From Pseudarthrobacter sp. SSS035 (GTDB lineage: Bacteria; Actinomycetota; Actinomycetes; Actinomycetales; Micrococcaceae), in NCBI RefSeq assembly GCF_023273875.1, contig NZ_CP096882.1, forward strand, positions 2,604,001 to 2,668,000: a stretch of 64,000 nucleotides of DNA, read 5' to 3'. Below the pieces are notes generated by a model. It was not told the DNA's origin and ran no database searches. It saw nothing but the letters and a program-made list of their open reading frames with translations. The position numbers were made by a program, and so were the translations under genes. Every line of letters begins with the position of its first letter. Positions within the stretch are counted from its first letter, which is position 1. Of the stretch, positions 7,999 to 18,793 are shown in pieces.

Positions 7999-8912
7999 GC
8001 ACGCTCACTCCTGCCGCACACCGCAAGGCAACCACCGGCCCCACCGCACAGGCGACCGGAACGCTCCGGCGCGGAAAGTCACGCATGGACCCCACCCGCA
8101 ACAACACCGCCGCCGGCCTCGGGGCCTGGCTGCTCGCCTTGCTCTTCGCCGCCCCGGTGATGTGGATGATCCTGACCTCCTTCCACTCCGAAACCGACGC
8201 CGCCACCAACCCGCCGTCCATCGCCGCGAACCTCACCCTGGACGCGTACCGGGAGTTCTTCGGGGAAACGTCCGGCGTCAGCCCGTGGCCGTCGCTGATC
8301 AACTCCGCCACCGCATCCATCCTGTCCACGGTTCTCGTCCTGGTGCTGGCCATTCCCGCCGCGTATGCCCTGTCCATCCGGCCGGTGAAGAAATGGACCG
8401 ACGTGATGTTCTTCTTCCTCTCCACCAAGATGATGCCCGTGGTGGCGGCGATCCTGCCGCTCTACCTGTTCGCCAGGACCGTCGGTGCGCTGGACAACAT
8501 CTGGTTCCTGATCCTGATGTACACGTCCATGAACCTCCCCATCGCGGTCTGGATGATGCGGTCCTTCCTCGCCGAGGTACCGGCCGAAATGCTGGAAGCC
8601 GCACAGATCGACGGCGCCGGGCTGCTCCTCACGCTGCGCAAGGTGGTGGCACCTGTCGCGATGCCCGGCATCGCCGCGACCGCGCTGATCTGCTTCATCT
8701 TCAGCTGGAACGAACTGCTCCTGGCGCGGGTCCTCACCGGCGTGGTGGCGGGAACAGCACCAGTCTTCCTGACCGGCTTCGTCTCCGGCCAGGGCCTCTT
8801 CCTCGCCAAGGTGTGCGCTGCCGCCGTCGTGATTTCCCTCCCGGTGCTGTTCGCTGGGTTCGCCGCCCAGGACAAGCTCGTCCAGGGCCTCTCCCTGGGC
8901 GCCGTGAAATAA
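7995..8912 (+). CDS. ABC transporter permease, MalG-type (polyol/sugar)
   Basis: A 305-residue partner permease whose ATG overlaps the stop of the previous permease (ATGA) and is preceded by AAGGAGG. It has six membrane spans after a charged 30-residue N-terminus. The EAA loop is LEAAQIDGAGLLLTLRKVV near residue 200. Together with the upstream permease it forms the translocation channel for the substrate delivered by the lipoprotein. Confidence 0.9.
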   Translation: MSTLTPAAHRKATTGPTAQATGTLRRGKSRMDPTRNNTAAGLGAWLLALLFAAPVMWMILTSFHSETDAATNPPSIAANLTLDAYREFFGETSGVSPWPSLINSATASILSTVLVLVLAIPAAYALSIRPVKKWTDVMFFFLSTKMMPVVAAILPLYLFARTVGALDNIWFLILMYTSMNLPIAVWMMRSFLAEVPAEMLEAAQIDGAGLLLTLRKVVAPVAMPGIAATALICFIFSWNELLLARVLTGVVAGTAPVFLTGFVSGQGLFLAKVCAAAVVISLPVLFAGFAAQDKLVQGLSLGAVK

Positions 8913-8964
8913 CGCCGCACGGCACCCGGACCACCACTTCCGAATTCCCGAAAGGACCACTCCA

Positions 8965-10026
8965 ATGACAACACCCACCGCCCAGTCCACCACCCTTGCC
9001 CCCGCCGAACTGCCGGCCACCATGCGGGCTTCCGTTCTGAAGCGCCAGGGCGACATGGTCATGGAAACCCTTCCCCTGCCGCAGATCGACGCCGACCAGG
9101 TCCTGGTGCAGGTGGCCGCCGTCGGCGTCTGCGGCAGCGACGTCCACTACTACGAGCACGGCCGGATCGGCGACTATGTGGTGGACCACCCGCTGATCCT
9201 CGGCCACGAACTCTCCGGCCGGATCGCCGCCGTCGGAAGCGCCGTTGACCCCGCCCGCATCGGCAACCGCGTCGCCGTCGAACCCCAGCGCCCCTGCCGC
9301 ACCTGCAAGCAGTGCAAGGCCGGCCGCTACAACCTGTGCCCGGACATCGAGTTCTACGCCACCCCGCCGATCGACGGCGCCTTCGCCGAATACGTCACCA
9401 TCCAGAGCGACTTCGCCTACGACATCCCGGACAGTGTCAGCGACGAGGCGGCCGCCCTGATCGAGCCCCTCTCCGTTGGGCTCTGGGCCTGCGAGCGTGC
9501 AGAGATCAAGCCCGGCAGCAGGGTCCTGATCGCCGGCGCCGGCCCGATCGGCATCATCGCCGCCCAGGCCGCACGCGCGTTCGGCGCCACCGAAATCTAC
9601 ATCACTGACATCGCCGAGGACCGGCTCGCCTTCGCACTCAAGCATGGCGCGACTCGTGCGCTGAACGCCCGGACGGACAGTGTTGAAGGGCTCGACGTCG
9701 ACGCGTTCATTGACGCTTCCGGCGCACCTCAGGCCGTCCGTTCCGGGATCAAAGCCGTGGGTCCGGCAGGCAGGGTCATCCTGGTGGGGCTCGGGGCGGA
9801 CGACGTCGAACTCCCTGTTTCGTACATCCAGAACCGGGAGATCTGGCTCTCCGGCGTGTTCCGCTACACCAACACCTGGCCGCTGGCGATCCAACTGATC
9901 GCCGACGGAAAGGTGGACCTGGACATTCTCGTCACCGGAAAGTTCACCCTCGCCGAGTCCGAAGAAGCCCTGAAAGCGGGCAAGCAGGCTGGCCAGCTCA
10001 AAGCCGTCGTCTACCCCGGCCGCTGA
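8965..10026 (+). CDS. zinc-dependent polyol dehydrogenase (sorbitol/xylitol type)
   Basis: A 353-residue medium-chain dehydrogenase that oxidises a sugar alcohol to a ketose with NAD+. Catalytic zinc residues lie in VGVCGSDVHYYEHG and GHE. The structural zinc site is the four-cysteine cluster CRTCKQCKAGRYNLC. The Rossmann motif is IAGAGPIGIIAAQ. Position as the last intact gene of the transporter operon implies that it acts on the imported polyol. Sorbitol, xylitol and mannitol are all possible; sequence alone does not decide. Confidence 0.88.
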   Translation: MTTPTAQSTTLAPAELPATMRASVLKRQGDMVMETLPLPQIDADQVLVQVAAVGVCGSDVHYYEHGRIGDYVVDHPLILGHELSGRIAAVGSAVDPARIGNRVAVEPQRPCRTCKQCKAGRYNLCPDIEFYATPPIDGAFAEYVTIQSDFAYDIPDSVSDEAAALIEPLSVGLWACERAEIKPGSRVLIAGAGPIGIIAAQAARAFGATEIYITDIAEDRLAFALKHGATRALNARTDSVEGLDVDAFIDASGAPQAVRSGIKAVGPAGRVILVGLGADDVELPVSYIQNREIWLSGVFRYTNTWPLAIQLIADGKVDLDILVTGKFTLAESEEALKAGKQAGQLKAVVYPGR

Positions 10027-10028
10027 GC

Positions 10029-10121
10029 ATGATCACCGCCATCGGCGAATCGCCCGTGGACATCATCATGTACCCGGACCCGCACTCGGGCAGATGTCCG
10101 TTCCGTTGCGGACCGGGTTAG
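10029..10121 (+). pseudogene. truncated PfkB-type sugar kinase (fructokinase-like) start
   Basis: Two bases after the dehydrogenase stop, an ATG opens MITAIGESPVDIIMYPD, the canonical first strand of PfkB/ribokinase-family fructokinases. After about 20 codons the frame runs into a TGTCCGTTC repeat element and stops at TAG 10119. The ATP- and sugar-binding domains are missing. In related polyol operons a ketose kinase occupies this place, so the operon has lost its kinase here. Confidence 0.6.
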
Positions 10122-10139
10122 GGCATTAACGAAAAGGGG

Positions 10140-10165
10140 ACGACGGCGGGAGGCCCCGCCGTCGT
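10140..10165 (+). terminator. 11-bp GC hairpin downstream of the polyol operon
   Basis: Arms 10140-10150 and 10155-10165 (ACGACGGCGGG and its complement) enclose a 4-base loop. It is almost the same core as the hairpin at 985-1020, so it is probably a repeated terminator cassette. Confidence 0.5.
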
Positions 10166-10178
10166 ACGTCCGCCGGGC

Positions 10179-10226
10179 CAGGGCCTCAAGTGTCCGTTCG
10201 GCTAGGGCGCCAAGTGTCCGTTCGCG
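10179..10226. repeat. 24-bp tandem repeat containing TGTCCGTTCG
   Basis: Two adjacent copies, 10179-10202 and 10203-10226, share AGGGC, two variable bases and CAAGTGTCCGTTCG. A third partial copy (TGTCCGTTCC at 10095) sits in the kinase stump. The second copy also supplies the last codons of the cupin gene on the other strand, so the element has intruded on two gene ends. Confidence 0.6.
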
Positions 10227-10579
10227 CCGGCTTCCGGGGAATGCCGAACAATAACGAGCATGCGACAGCCGGCGCCGCTGGCGTAGGGTCCGTGGCGCAT
10301 GCCAGGTGGACGGCACGCGTACATGCCGGCCGTAAAAGTCTTCCCCAGGGTCACATCGGTGAGTTCGCCCGAGAGAATCATGACCTCCTCCCAGTAGTCG
10401 TGGACGATCACGCCGCTCGCTATGGTGTCGGCGCTGGGCTCATAGCGTTGGAGCAGTGTCGAATCTCCGCTGAGGGGGTCCGCAGCGAGAATCTGCTCCC
10501 AGATTCCGTGTTCGGCGTCGCCGTTCGTCTTCTGCCAGTCAACGAGTGGTTCGTGGAACTCCAGCTCTGGTTTGCGCAT
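10202..10579 (-). CDS. ChrR-like cupin-domain protein
   Basis: A 125-residue single-domain cupin from ATG 10579, which has AAGGAG upstream. The fold is seen in the metal-site stretch HDYWEEVMILSGELTDV and in PGMRHGPYASGAGC, typical of ChrR-type cupins that bind a metal or a small ligand. The last residues, GANGHLAP, are encoded by the intergenic repeat, so the natural C-terminus has probably been replaced. It is divergent from the PLP enzyme at 10657 and may belong with it functionally. Function unknown. Confidence 0.7.
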   Translation of the reverse strand: MRKPELEFHEPLVDWQKTNGDAEHGIWEQILAADPLSGDSTLLQRYEPSADTIASGVIVHDYWEEVMILSGELTDVTLGKTFTAGMYACRPPGMRHGPYASGAGCRMLVIVRHSPEAGANGHLAP

Positions 10580-10656
10580 TGCATCTCCTTCAGTCCCCAC
10601 CGATGGTCAGTGTTGTATACATAGGGTATGCGAGGGGTTCCGCATAAGGTGTAAGG

Positions 10657-11754
10657 ATGACCATCCCAGAGGAAATCGACACACCTGAGATCATCATCGA
10701 CCGGGACGTGCTCCAGCGAAACATCGACCGCATGGCAACGGCCGTCCAGGCCAAGGGCCTGCATCTTCGGCCACATGTCAAGACACACAAAGTCCCCGAA
10801 ATCGCTCAGATGCAGCTGGCAGCCGGTGCCGTCGGACTGACTGTGGCCACCCTCGGAGAGGCCGAAGTCTTTGCAGAGCACGGAGCCAAAGACATCTTCA
10901 TCGCGTATCCGCTCTGGGTCGGTCCCCGACAGGCTGAACGGCTCCAACGCCTTGCAACAAAAGCCAGGATCGCAGTAGGTCTGGACTCACGGGAAGCAGC
11001 CGAAACCATGGCCGCGTCCCTGGGCGATGCCGTCGGTGAGATTGAAGCCCTGCTGGAGATCGACAGCGGCCACCACCGCAGCGGGATATCACCGGACGCC
11101 GCTGTCGACGTCGCCCAGGCCGCAGCGCGGGCAGGGCTGCGCGTAACCGGAATTTTCACGTTTCCGGGGCACAGCTATGCCCCGGGCATGCCGTTAAAGG
11201 CTGCGGACGAGGAACGGTTGGCTCTCGGCAAAACCGCTGACCTGCTCATCGCGGCAGGCTTCCCCATCACCAACGTCAGCGGCGGGTCCACACCCACAGC
11301 GACCCTCACCGGCACGTCCGGAGCGACGGAGGTCCGGCCCGGCGTGTACGTCTTCGGAGATGCCCAGCAACTGGAACTGGAACGCTGTGCGGCCGAAGAC
11401 ATCGCACTGACCATCGCGGCAACGGTCGTCAGCCGCCATGAAGGCACCGACGTCATACCGCGAAGGATCATCCTGGACTCCGGCAGCAAAATCCTCGGCG
11501 GGGACCGGCCCGGCTGGGCCACCGGCTTCGGGCGGCTGCTGGACCACCCGGAAGCCCGGATCTCCGCACTGTCAGAACACCACGCCACCGTCGTATGGCC
11601 GGCGGAGGCGACGCTGCCGGCTCTCGGAGACCGGCTGCGGGTGGTCCCCAATCACGTCTGCATTGCCATGAACCTCGTAGACGAAGTCACCGTGGTCAGC
11701 GGCGGCGAAATCGTGGACCGCTGGCGCGTGGCTGCACGCGGACGGAACAAATAA
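10657..11754 (+). CDS. DSD1-family PLP enzyme (D-threonine aldolase/D-serine dehydratase-like)
   Basis: A 365-residue fold-type III PLP enzyme. The N-terminal alanine-racemase-like barrel carries the PLP lysine motif RPHVKTHK (38-45) and a phosphate-binding VSGGSTPT near 210. The C-terminal domain has the metal-ligand motif VVPNHVC near 330 that binds the divalent ion used by D-threonine aldolases and eukaryotic D-serine dehydratases. Substrates are beta-hydroxy D-amino acids; which one cannot be decided. It stands alone on the plus strand. Confidence 0.85.
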   Translation: MTIPEEIDTPEIIIDRDVLQRNIDRMATAVQAKGLHLRPHVKTHKVPEIAQMQLAAGAVGLTVATLGEAEVFAEHGAKDIFIAYPLWVGPRQAERLQRLATKARIAVGLDSREAAETMAASLGDAVGEIEALLEIDSGHHRSGISPDAAVDVAQAAARAGLRVTGIFTFPGHSYAPGMPLKAADEERLALGKTADLLIAAGFPITNVSGGSTPTATLTGTSGATEVRPGVYVFGDAQQLELERCAAEDIALTIAATVVSRHEGTDVIPRRIILDSGSKILGGDRPGWATGFGRLLDHPEARISALSEHHATVVWPAEATLPALGDRLRVVPNHVCIAMNLVDEVTVVSGGEIVDRWRVAARGRNK

Positions 11755-11821
11755 ACCCCTGGATGCGACTCACGGTGGATGGCATTGGGCGAGGGCGCAG
11801 CAGGGATCTGCCCAAGGATCG

Positions 11822-12865
11822 CTAGGGCCGGCGGCGCTGACGGGATCGGAGCGGCCCGGATCCGGGCTGCCAGAACTTCCGCAGTGCTGATCCGGGGAGT
11901 GCGGCCACCACGATCGCGGCGAGTGTGAGCAGGGTGCCGAACACGGTTTGTGGATAGATGGCGCTGCCGGCCACTGGCAGCAGCCAGTCCATGAGCAGTG
12001 CGCCGATCAGCTGGCCGGCGATCATGCTCAGCCCGGTCAGCAGCACGCCGATATGCCGGATCAGCAGGGCGCTCAGCACCAGGTTAATGCAGCCCAGCGC
12101 TCCGCCGGTGTAGAGCCAGGGCTCGGCCGGCAGCGTGGGCATCCCGCCGGTAAGGGCGAGTTTCAGCACCCAGATCAGCGCCAGCCCGAAACTACCGACC
12201 ACATAGTTAATCAGGGTCCCCGGAATTGGCGACCGAACCTGCGCGGCGATCTTGCCATTTACCGCGTGCTGGAACGTCATCAGAATCCCGGCCAGGACAA
12301 CCAGGGCGAGCGGGACCAGCATTGCCGCGGGATCCGGCACGCCGGAGAGCCGGGGCGACACAGCCCAGAACACCGCGCCTACCGTGAGCAGCACACCGAT
12401 CACCCGCAGCGCCGTAATGGCCCGTTTGCCGCCGGGACCCAGCCCGACGCGGTCCACGGCCAGCCCGCTGACCGTCTGCCCGGTCACCACCGCCACCGTA
12501 TAAATGGCGATCCCGACGCCTGCGACAAAGCTGGTCTGGGCAAAGATAAAGTACGCGCCGACGACTCCGGCGGCATGGAAGTACCAGGGGATGGAGCCCT
12601 CCCGTGTGCCGGAGAGGAGTTTCACGAAGGCCGCGCGGCCGCTGGGGAGGACCAGTGTGGCGGCAGCCATGATCAGCGCGGCACCGCCGAAGCTGAACAA
12701 CCCTGCCAGCAGCGGATCCTGCAGTCGTTGCCCCAGCTCGCCGTTGATCCGGGCCTGCAGTGGCAGGGTCAGGCCAGCGGTGACGGCCAGCGGGATGCCA
12801 ACGGCCAGTACCCGTGCTGCCGATCTGAGCTGCGGGACAGCACCGGCACTAACAGCCGAGCGCAT
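11822..12865 (-). CDS. DUF606 (YdcZ-type) DMT-superfamily transporter
   Basis: A 347-residue membrane protein with about ten hydrophobic segments arranged as two homologous halves, each starting with the DUF606 pattern (QARINGELGQ near 42 and QHAVNGKIAAQ near 195). This is the tandem DUF606 architecture of small drug/metabolite-type transporters. The substrate is unknown. Start at 12865; no operon partner is obvious, with a 190-bp non-coding gap to the peroxiredoxin upstream. Confidence 0.8.
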   Translation of the reverse strand: MRSAVSAGAVPQLRSAARVLAVGIPLAVTAGLTLPLQARINGELGQRLQDPLLAGLFSFGGAALIMAAATLVLPSGRAAFVKLLSGTREGSIPWYFHAAGVVGAYFIFAQTSFVAGVGIAIYTVAVVTGQTVSGLAVDRVGLGPGGKRAITALRVIGVLLTVGAVFWAVSPRLSGVPDPAAMLVPLALVVLAGILMTFQHAVNGKIAAQVRSPIPGTLINYVVGSFGLALIWVLKLALTGGMPTLPAEPWLYTGGALGCINLVLSALLIRHIGVLLTGLSMIAGQLIGALLMDWLLPVAGSAIYPQTVFGTLLTLAAIVVAALPGSALRKFWQPGSGPLRSRQRRRP

Positions 12866-13056
12866 CCTAGGAGGCTGCCGGGAATGCGGTGGCCGGAAGT
12901 ATCTCGGGTCCGACGCGGTGGCGGGTGTGCAGCATGGTGAAGGTGTTCCCCCGAAGGCAGATGTGATGGATCGTCCGCGACGTCAGGAGGACGCTGAATT
13001 TTATCACCGCGGAACCGTGCCGCAACGAGAAGGACCTATGAGCGTCCGGTGCGTCC

Positions 13057-13524
13057 TTAGACGCCCAGCTCTGCCTTCAGCGCTGCGACGTGGCCCTGGG
13101 CCTTGATCTGGTACTGCGTGAGCGTGACTTTGCCTTCGGCGTCGAGCACCACGGTGGAACGCACCAGGCCGTCAACCACTTCGCCGTTCACCAGCTTCTC
13201 GCCCCAGGCGCCGTAGGCCAGCGCCACGGCGTGGTCCTCGTCGGAGAGCAGCGGGAACGTCAGGGCAAAGTCGCCGGTGAAGGCAGCCAGCTTCTCCGGC
13301 GCGTCCGGGGAGATGCCCAGTACCTCGTAGCCCGAGGACTGCAGGCTGGCCAGGTTGTCGCGGAAGTCGCAGGCCTCGGTGGTGCAGCCGGGGGTGGCGG
13401 CTTCAGGGTAGAAGTACACAATGACGTTGCGTCCGCGGTAATCGGAGAGGGAGACCTTGTGGCCGTCTGCGTTGAGCAGGGCGAAATCGGGGGCCTGGGT
13501 TCCGGCGAGGAGTTTCTGGGTCAT
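13057..13524 (-). CDS. bcp: thiol peroxidase, BCP/PrxQ-type peroxiredoxin
   Basis: A 155-residue cytoplasmic peroxiredoxin that reduces hydrogen peroxide and organic hydroperoxides using thioredoxin. The peroxidatic and resolving cysteines are Cys47 and Cys52 in PGCTTEACDFRDN, the alpha2-helix arrangement of the BCP group. Length and start (ATG 13524 with AAGGATCC upstream) fit the family. It follows the winged-helix gene by 67 bp and may be read from the same transcript. Confidence 0.93.
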   Translation of the reverse strand: MTQKLLAGTQAPDFALLNADGHKVSLSDYRGRNVIVYFYPEAATPGCTTEACDFRDNLASLQSSGYEVLGISPDAPEKLAAFTGDFALTFPLLSDEDHAVALAYGAWGEKLVNGEVVDGLVRSTVVLDAEGKVTLTQYQIKAQGHVAALKAELGV

Positions 13525-13591
13525 GTAAGGATCCTTGACTTGTGGGGCAACCGCCGTGACCGGCGATCAATCTATGGGTGCAACGGGCTGC

Positions 13592-14293
13592 CTAGATGCA
13601 GTATTCCGCGGGTCCGCGGACCGTGCTGCCCGGTCCGGGCACAAACTGGTAGCCGCCCCCGCGAACCGTGGCGATGGCGTGGCGGGCCGAGCCCAGCTTG
13701 CGCCGGACGCGTCCAACATACACGTCGATGGAGCGGAATGCCGCGCCGGGGCAGTCCAGGGACTCGAGGACGCGTTGCAGTTCTTCACGTTGAATCGTCC
13801 GCGACTGGTTTTCCACGAGGTACCTCAGGAGGCTGAATTCCATGTGGGTGAAGCTGACCGGGACACCATCCAGAAGGACGGTGTCCGCGGCCAGATCCAC
13901 TGCCACGATGCTGCGCCGCCCGGCCAGGGAGACTGGCGGGGCGACGACGGCGGCGGTGCCGTTTCCGGCGTCGGACGCCGTTTCCGGAACATCAGCTCCG
14001 CCGTCGGAAACGTCGGAAACGTCGGGACCGTCTGAACCCTCGACGCCGGAGGTTCCGGCTGCGGTCCACAAATGGATTCCGGCCTCCGGAGCGAGCTGCC
14101 GGGCACGCGCCAGGACCGCTTGGGCGGCCTGGGCCCAGACCGCCGGGTCGATGTCCTGGCCCTCACAGGGCTGGAGCCACACCGCCAGGCCGCGCGGCTG
14201 AAGCCCCGGCTGGAGGCCGGGACGGGCGCCCGGACTGACGCCAACACGGGAGCCGGCGCGCCCCGGGTACGGTGCATGGACGTTGACGGCCAT
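13592..14293 (-). CDS. winged-helix (OmpR-type) DNA-binding protein without receiver domain
   Basis: A 233-residue protein. The C-terminal about 100 residues form an OmpR/PhoB-type winged helix: FTHMEFSLLRYLVENQSRTIQREEL, the recognition-helix region IDVYVGRVRRKLG, and the wing IATVRGGGYQF. There is no phosphoacceptor domain; the N-terminal half is an Ala/Pro/Gly-rich sequence with a small domain around residues 35-80. It begins 11 bases after allB, at the end of the allantoin/glyoxylate operon, so it may respond to that pathway's expression. This is inference. Confidence 0.7.
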   Translation of the reverse strand: MAVNVHAPYPGRAGSRVGVSPGARPGLQPGLQPRGLAVWLQPCEGQDIDPAVWAQAAQAVLARARQLAPEAGIHLWTAAGTSGVEGSDGPDVSDVSDGGADVPETASDAGNGTAAVVAPPVSLAGRRSIVAVDLAADTVLLDGVPVSFTHMEFSLLRYLVENQSRTIQREELQRVLESLDCPGAAFRSIDVYVGRVRRKLGSARHAIATVRGGGYQFVPGPGSTVRGPAEYCI

Positions 14294-14304
14294 CGCGCTG
14301 CGCC

Positions 14305-15666
14305 TCAGACGCCGCCGCGGCGGATCAGCTTGCCGCTGGGCGTGCGGCCGTCGATCTCGTTGCCGCGAAGGAACGTTTTGCGGACGACGCCGGAGAGCGC
14401 CTTGCCGTCGTAGGGCGTGATGGGGTTCTTGTGCTTGAGCTTGGTGACGTCGACGACGAACGCATCGTCCGGCGCGAAGATGGAGAAGTCCGCGTCGTAA
14501 CCGAGGGCCAGCTGGCCTTTGTTGTGCAGGCGGGCCAAAGCGGCGGGCTTCTCAGCCATCCAGGAAACCACCTGTTCCAGGGTGATGCCGCGGTGCCGGG
14601 CCTCGGTCCAGATCAGGGACAGCCCCAGCTGCAGCGAGGAGACGCCGCCCCAGGCCACGGCGAAGTCGCCGTTTTCCAGGTCCTTCAGATCCAGTGTGGA
14701 GGGGGAGTGGTCCGAGACGATGCAATCGATGGTGCCGTCCTGCAGGCCCTTCCAGAGCAGCTCGCGGTTGGACGCCTCGCGGATCGGCGGGCAGCACTTG
14801 TAGGCGGTGGCGCCGTCGGGGATTTCCTCGGCCATCAGGGTGAGGTAGTGCGGGCACGTCTCCACGGTGAGGTGGACGCCGTCGCGCTTTGCGCTCGCGA
14901 TCATGGGCAGCGCATCGGAGGAAGACAGGTGCAGGATGTGGGCGCGGGCGCCGGTCCAGCGGGCGCGCTCGATGACCTCGGCGATGGCCTTGTTCTCGGC
15001 GCCGCGCGGGCGGGAGGCCAGGAACGTTTCGTAGTGGTCGCCGCCTGGGTGCGGGGCGCGGTCGATCGCGTGGGAGTCCTCGGCGTGGACGATCATGAGG
15101 GAGTCGAAGGACTTGAGCTCGGCCATGTCCTCCTCCATCTCGTCCGCTTCGAGGTGCGGGAACTCGTCCACGCCGGAGTGGAGCAGGAAGCACTTGAAGC
15201 CGAACACACCTTCGTCATGCAGGCCGCGGAGGTCCTTCTTGTTGCCCGGCACCGCGCCGCCCCAGAAACCGACGTCCACAAACGCCTGGTCCTCGGCCAC
15301 CTCGCGCTTGAGCTTGAGGTTCTCCACCGTGGTGGTGGGCGGGATGGAGTTCAGCGGCATGTCGATGATGGTGGTGACGCCGCCCGCGGCGGCGGCCCGG
15401 GTGGCGGACGCGAAGCCCTCCCACTCGGTGCGGCCGGGCTCGTTGACGTGGACGTGCGTGTCCACGAGGCCGGGGATGAGGGTTTCGTCGTCGGCCAGGT
15501 CGATGACCTGTGTGCCGGTGAGGCCGTTGCCGAGCGGTTCGATGGCGACGATCACGCCGCCTCGGATGCCCACTTCGCGGGCTGTGATGCCGGCAGTGGT
15601 GAGGATGCGCTGGCCGCGGATGACCAGGTCAAACGCGCCGGCCGCCGGGGTGGTTTCTTCAGACAT
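14305..15666 (-). CDS. allB: allantoinase
   Basis: A 453-residue cyclic-amidohydrolase that opens allantoin to allantoate. Metal ligands are His71 and His73 (DTHVHVNEPG), the carboxylated lysine Lys158 (FGFKCFLLHSG), His194 (VHAED), His246 (ILHLSS) and Asp319 (VSDHSPS). ATG 15666 is preceded by AAGGAG at 7 bases; the frame extends upstream but overlaps the glycerate kinase end. It overlaps glxK by 8 bases and belongs to the hyi-glxR-gcl-glxK-allB unit, which turns allantoin-derived glyoxylate into glycerate. Confidence 0.95.
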   Translation of the reverse strand: MSEETTPAAGAFDLVIRGQRILTTAGITAREVGIRGGVIVAIEPLGNGLTGTQVIDLADDETLIPGLVDTHVHVNEPGRTEWEGFASATRAAAAGGVTTIIDMPLNSIPPTTTVENLKLKREVAEDQAFVDVGFWGGAVPGNKKDLRGLHDEGVFGFKCFLLHSGVDEFPHLEADEMEEDMAELKSFDSLMIVHAEDSHAIDRAPHPGGDHYETFLASRPRGAENKAIAEVIERARWTGARAHILHLSSSDALPMIASAKRDGVHLTVETCPHYLTLMAEEIPDGATAYKCCPPIREASNRELLWKGLQDGTIDCIVSDHSPSTLDLKDLENGDFAVAWGGVSSLQLGLSLIWTEARHRGITLEQVVSWMAEKPAALARLHNKGQLALGYDADFSIFAPDDAFVVDVTKLKHKNPITPYDGKALSGVVRKTFLRGNEIDGRTPSGKLIRRGGV

Positions 15667-16846
15667 GGACGTTCTCCTTGGTGTCGGTACGCGCTGCACT
15701 CGTAGGCAGGTGCACGCCGATGTGCTTACCTAATTCTTCAAGCAGCGGGCCTGCTTCGGCCATACATTTTTCTACATTGGACTCAAAATCGGTCAGGGCG
15801 TGAACGGCCTTGAATCCGGCTTCGGTGAGTTGTTCCGGGCTCAGCGTACTGCGGCCGCAGACGGCAATCACAGGGATTCCGGCACGTGCCGCGGCGCGGG
15901 CCACACCCATGGGCGTTTTGCCGAGCAGGCTCTGCTCGTCCAGGCTTCCTTCGCCGGTGATCACCAGGTCCGCGCCGGCCAGCCGCTGCTCCAGTTCAGT
16001 GAATTCGAGGACGACGTCGATGCCCGGCCTGCGTGCCGCGGCCAGCGCCGCGATGGCAATGTAGCCGACCCCTCCGGCTGCTCCTGCACCGGGTGCGACG
16101 GCGGCCCTCTCGGCGCGGATGCCGATCTCGCCGGCAAGGACCAAGACGAAATTCGTCAGGGCGGCGTCGAGGGCGACGACGTCACTCGGGGTCGCGCCTT
16201 TCTGCGGTCCGAAGATCGCGGCGGCGCCGCTGGACCCCAGCAGGGGATTGTCGACGTCGGACGCCAGGGTGAAGCGGGCGTCCTCCAGCCGGACGTCCAG
16301 GCCGGAGAAATCGATCCGGTCCAGGCGGGCCAGGGCGGCCCCGCCGCCGGGGAGCTCGTTGCCCTCTTTGTCGAGGAAGACCGCGCCGAGGCCCTGCAGG
16401 ACGCCGGCGCCGCCGTCGGTGTTGGCGCTGCCGCCAACGCCCAGGATGATCTGCCGGCAGCCCAGGTCCAGGGCGGCGCGGATGAGTTCGCCGGTGCCCA
16501 GGCTGGTGGCGGTGGTGGCCGTTCCGGAGTCCGGGCCGCCGCCTTGGATGACGGAGGGCAGCAGCGCGAGCCCGGATGCGGCGGCCATTTCGATCACGGC
16601 CTCCCTGCCGCGGACCGCGAAGTCGGCCCGGACCGGCTGGCCCGTGGGGCCGGTGACGGTGGCGGTCCGGCGGGTGAAACCGGAGCCGACGGCGGCATCG
16701 AGGGTGCCTTCGCCGCCGTCGGCCACCGGAATGAGGGTGGTCTCAAGGTCCGCCACAGCTGACTGCAGTCCCGCGCTCAGGCGGCTGGCGACGTCGGGGG
16801 CGGACAGCGAGCCCTTGAACTTGTCCGGGGCGATGACCACACGCAT
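15659..16846 (-). CDS. glxK: glycerate 2-kinase
   Basis: A 395-residue GarK/GlxK-family kinase converting D-glycerate to 2-phosphoglycerate. Characteristic stretches are IAPDKFKGSLSA at the start, PVADGGEGTLDA near 40, LGVGGSANTDGGAG near 135 and ITGEGSLDEQSLLGKTP near 295. It is the last step of the tartronate-semialdehyde route that begins with Gcl. It lies between gcl (25-bp gap) and allB (8-bp overlap). Confidence 0.93.
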   Translation of the reverse strand: MRVVIAPDKFKGSLSAPDVASRLSAGLQSAVADLETTLIPVADGGEGTLDAAVGSGFTRRTATVTGPTGQPVRADFAVRGREAVIEMAAASGLALLPSVIQGGGPDSGTATTATSLGTGELIRAALDLGCRQIILGVGGSANTDGGAGVLQGLGAVFLDKEGNELPGGGAALARLDRIDFSGLDVRLEDARFTLASDVDNPLLGSSGAAAIFGPQKGATPSDVVALDAALTNFVLVLAGEIGIRAERAAVAPGAGAAGGVGYIAIAALAAARRPGIDVVLEFTELEQRLAGADLVITGEGSLDEQSLLGKTPMGVARAAARAGIPVIAVCGRSTLSPEQLTEAGFKAVHALTDFESNVEKCMAEAGPLLEELGKHIGVHLPTSAARTDTKENVHV

Positions 16847-16871
16847 TCCGGTACCTCCTCTCAGTTTCTTA

Positions 16872-18650
<1,779 letters not shown>

Positions 18651-18793
18651 TGTGTACTCCTTGAAAAGTCTGTTTTGGGTGTGCTGAGGGAAGGCCCGGC
18701 GAACCGTCGCGGGGCACTTTGGGGGAGTCGGCGTCGTAAATTACGACGGCGGCCGGCGTGTCCGTGTCGAAGTGCCCCATTACGGGGCTGCTC

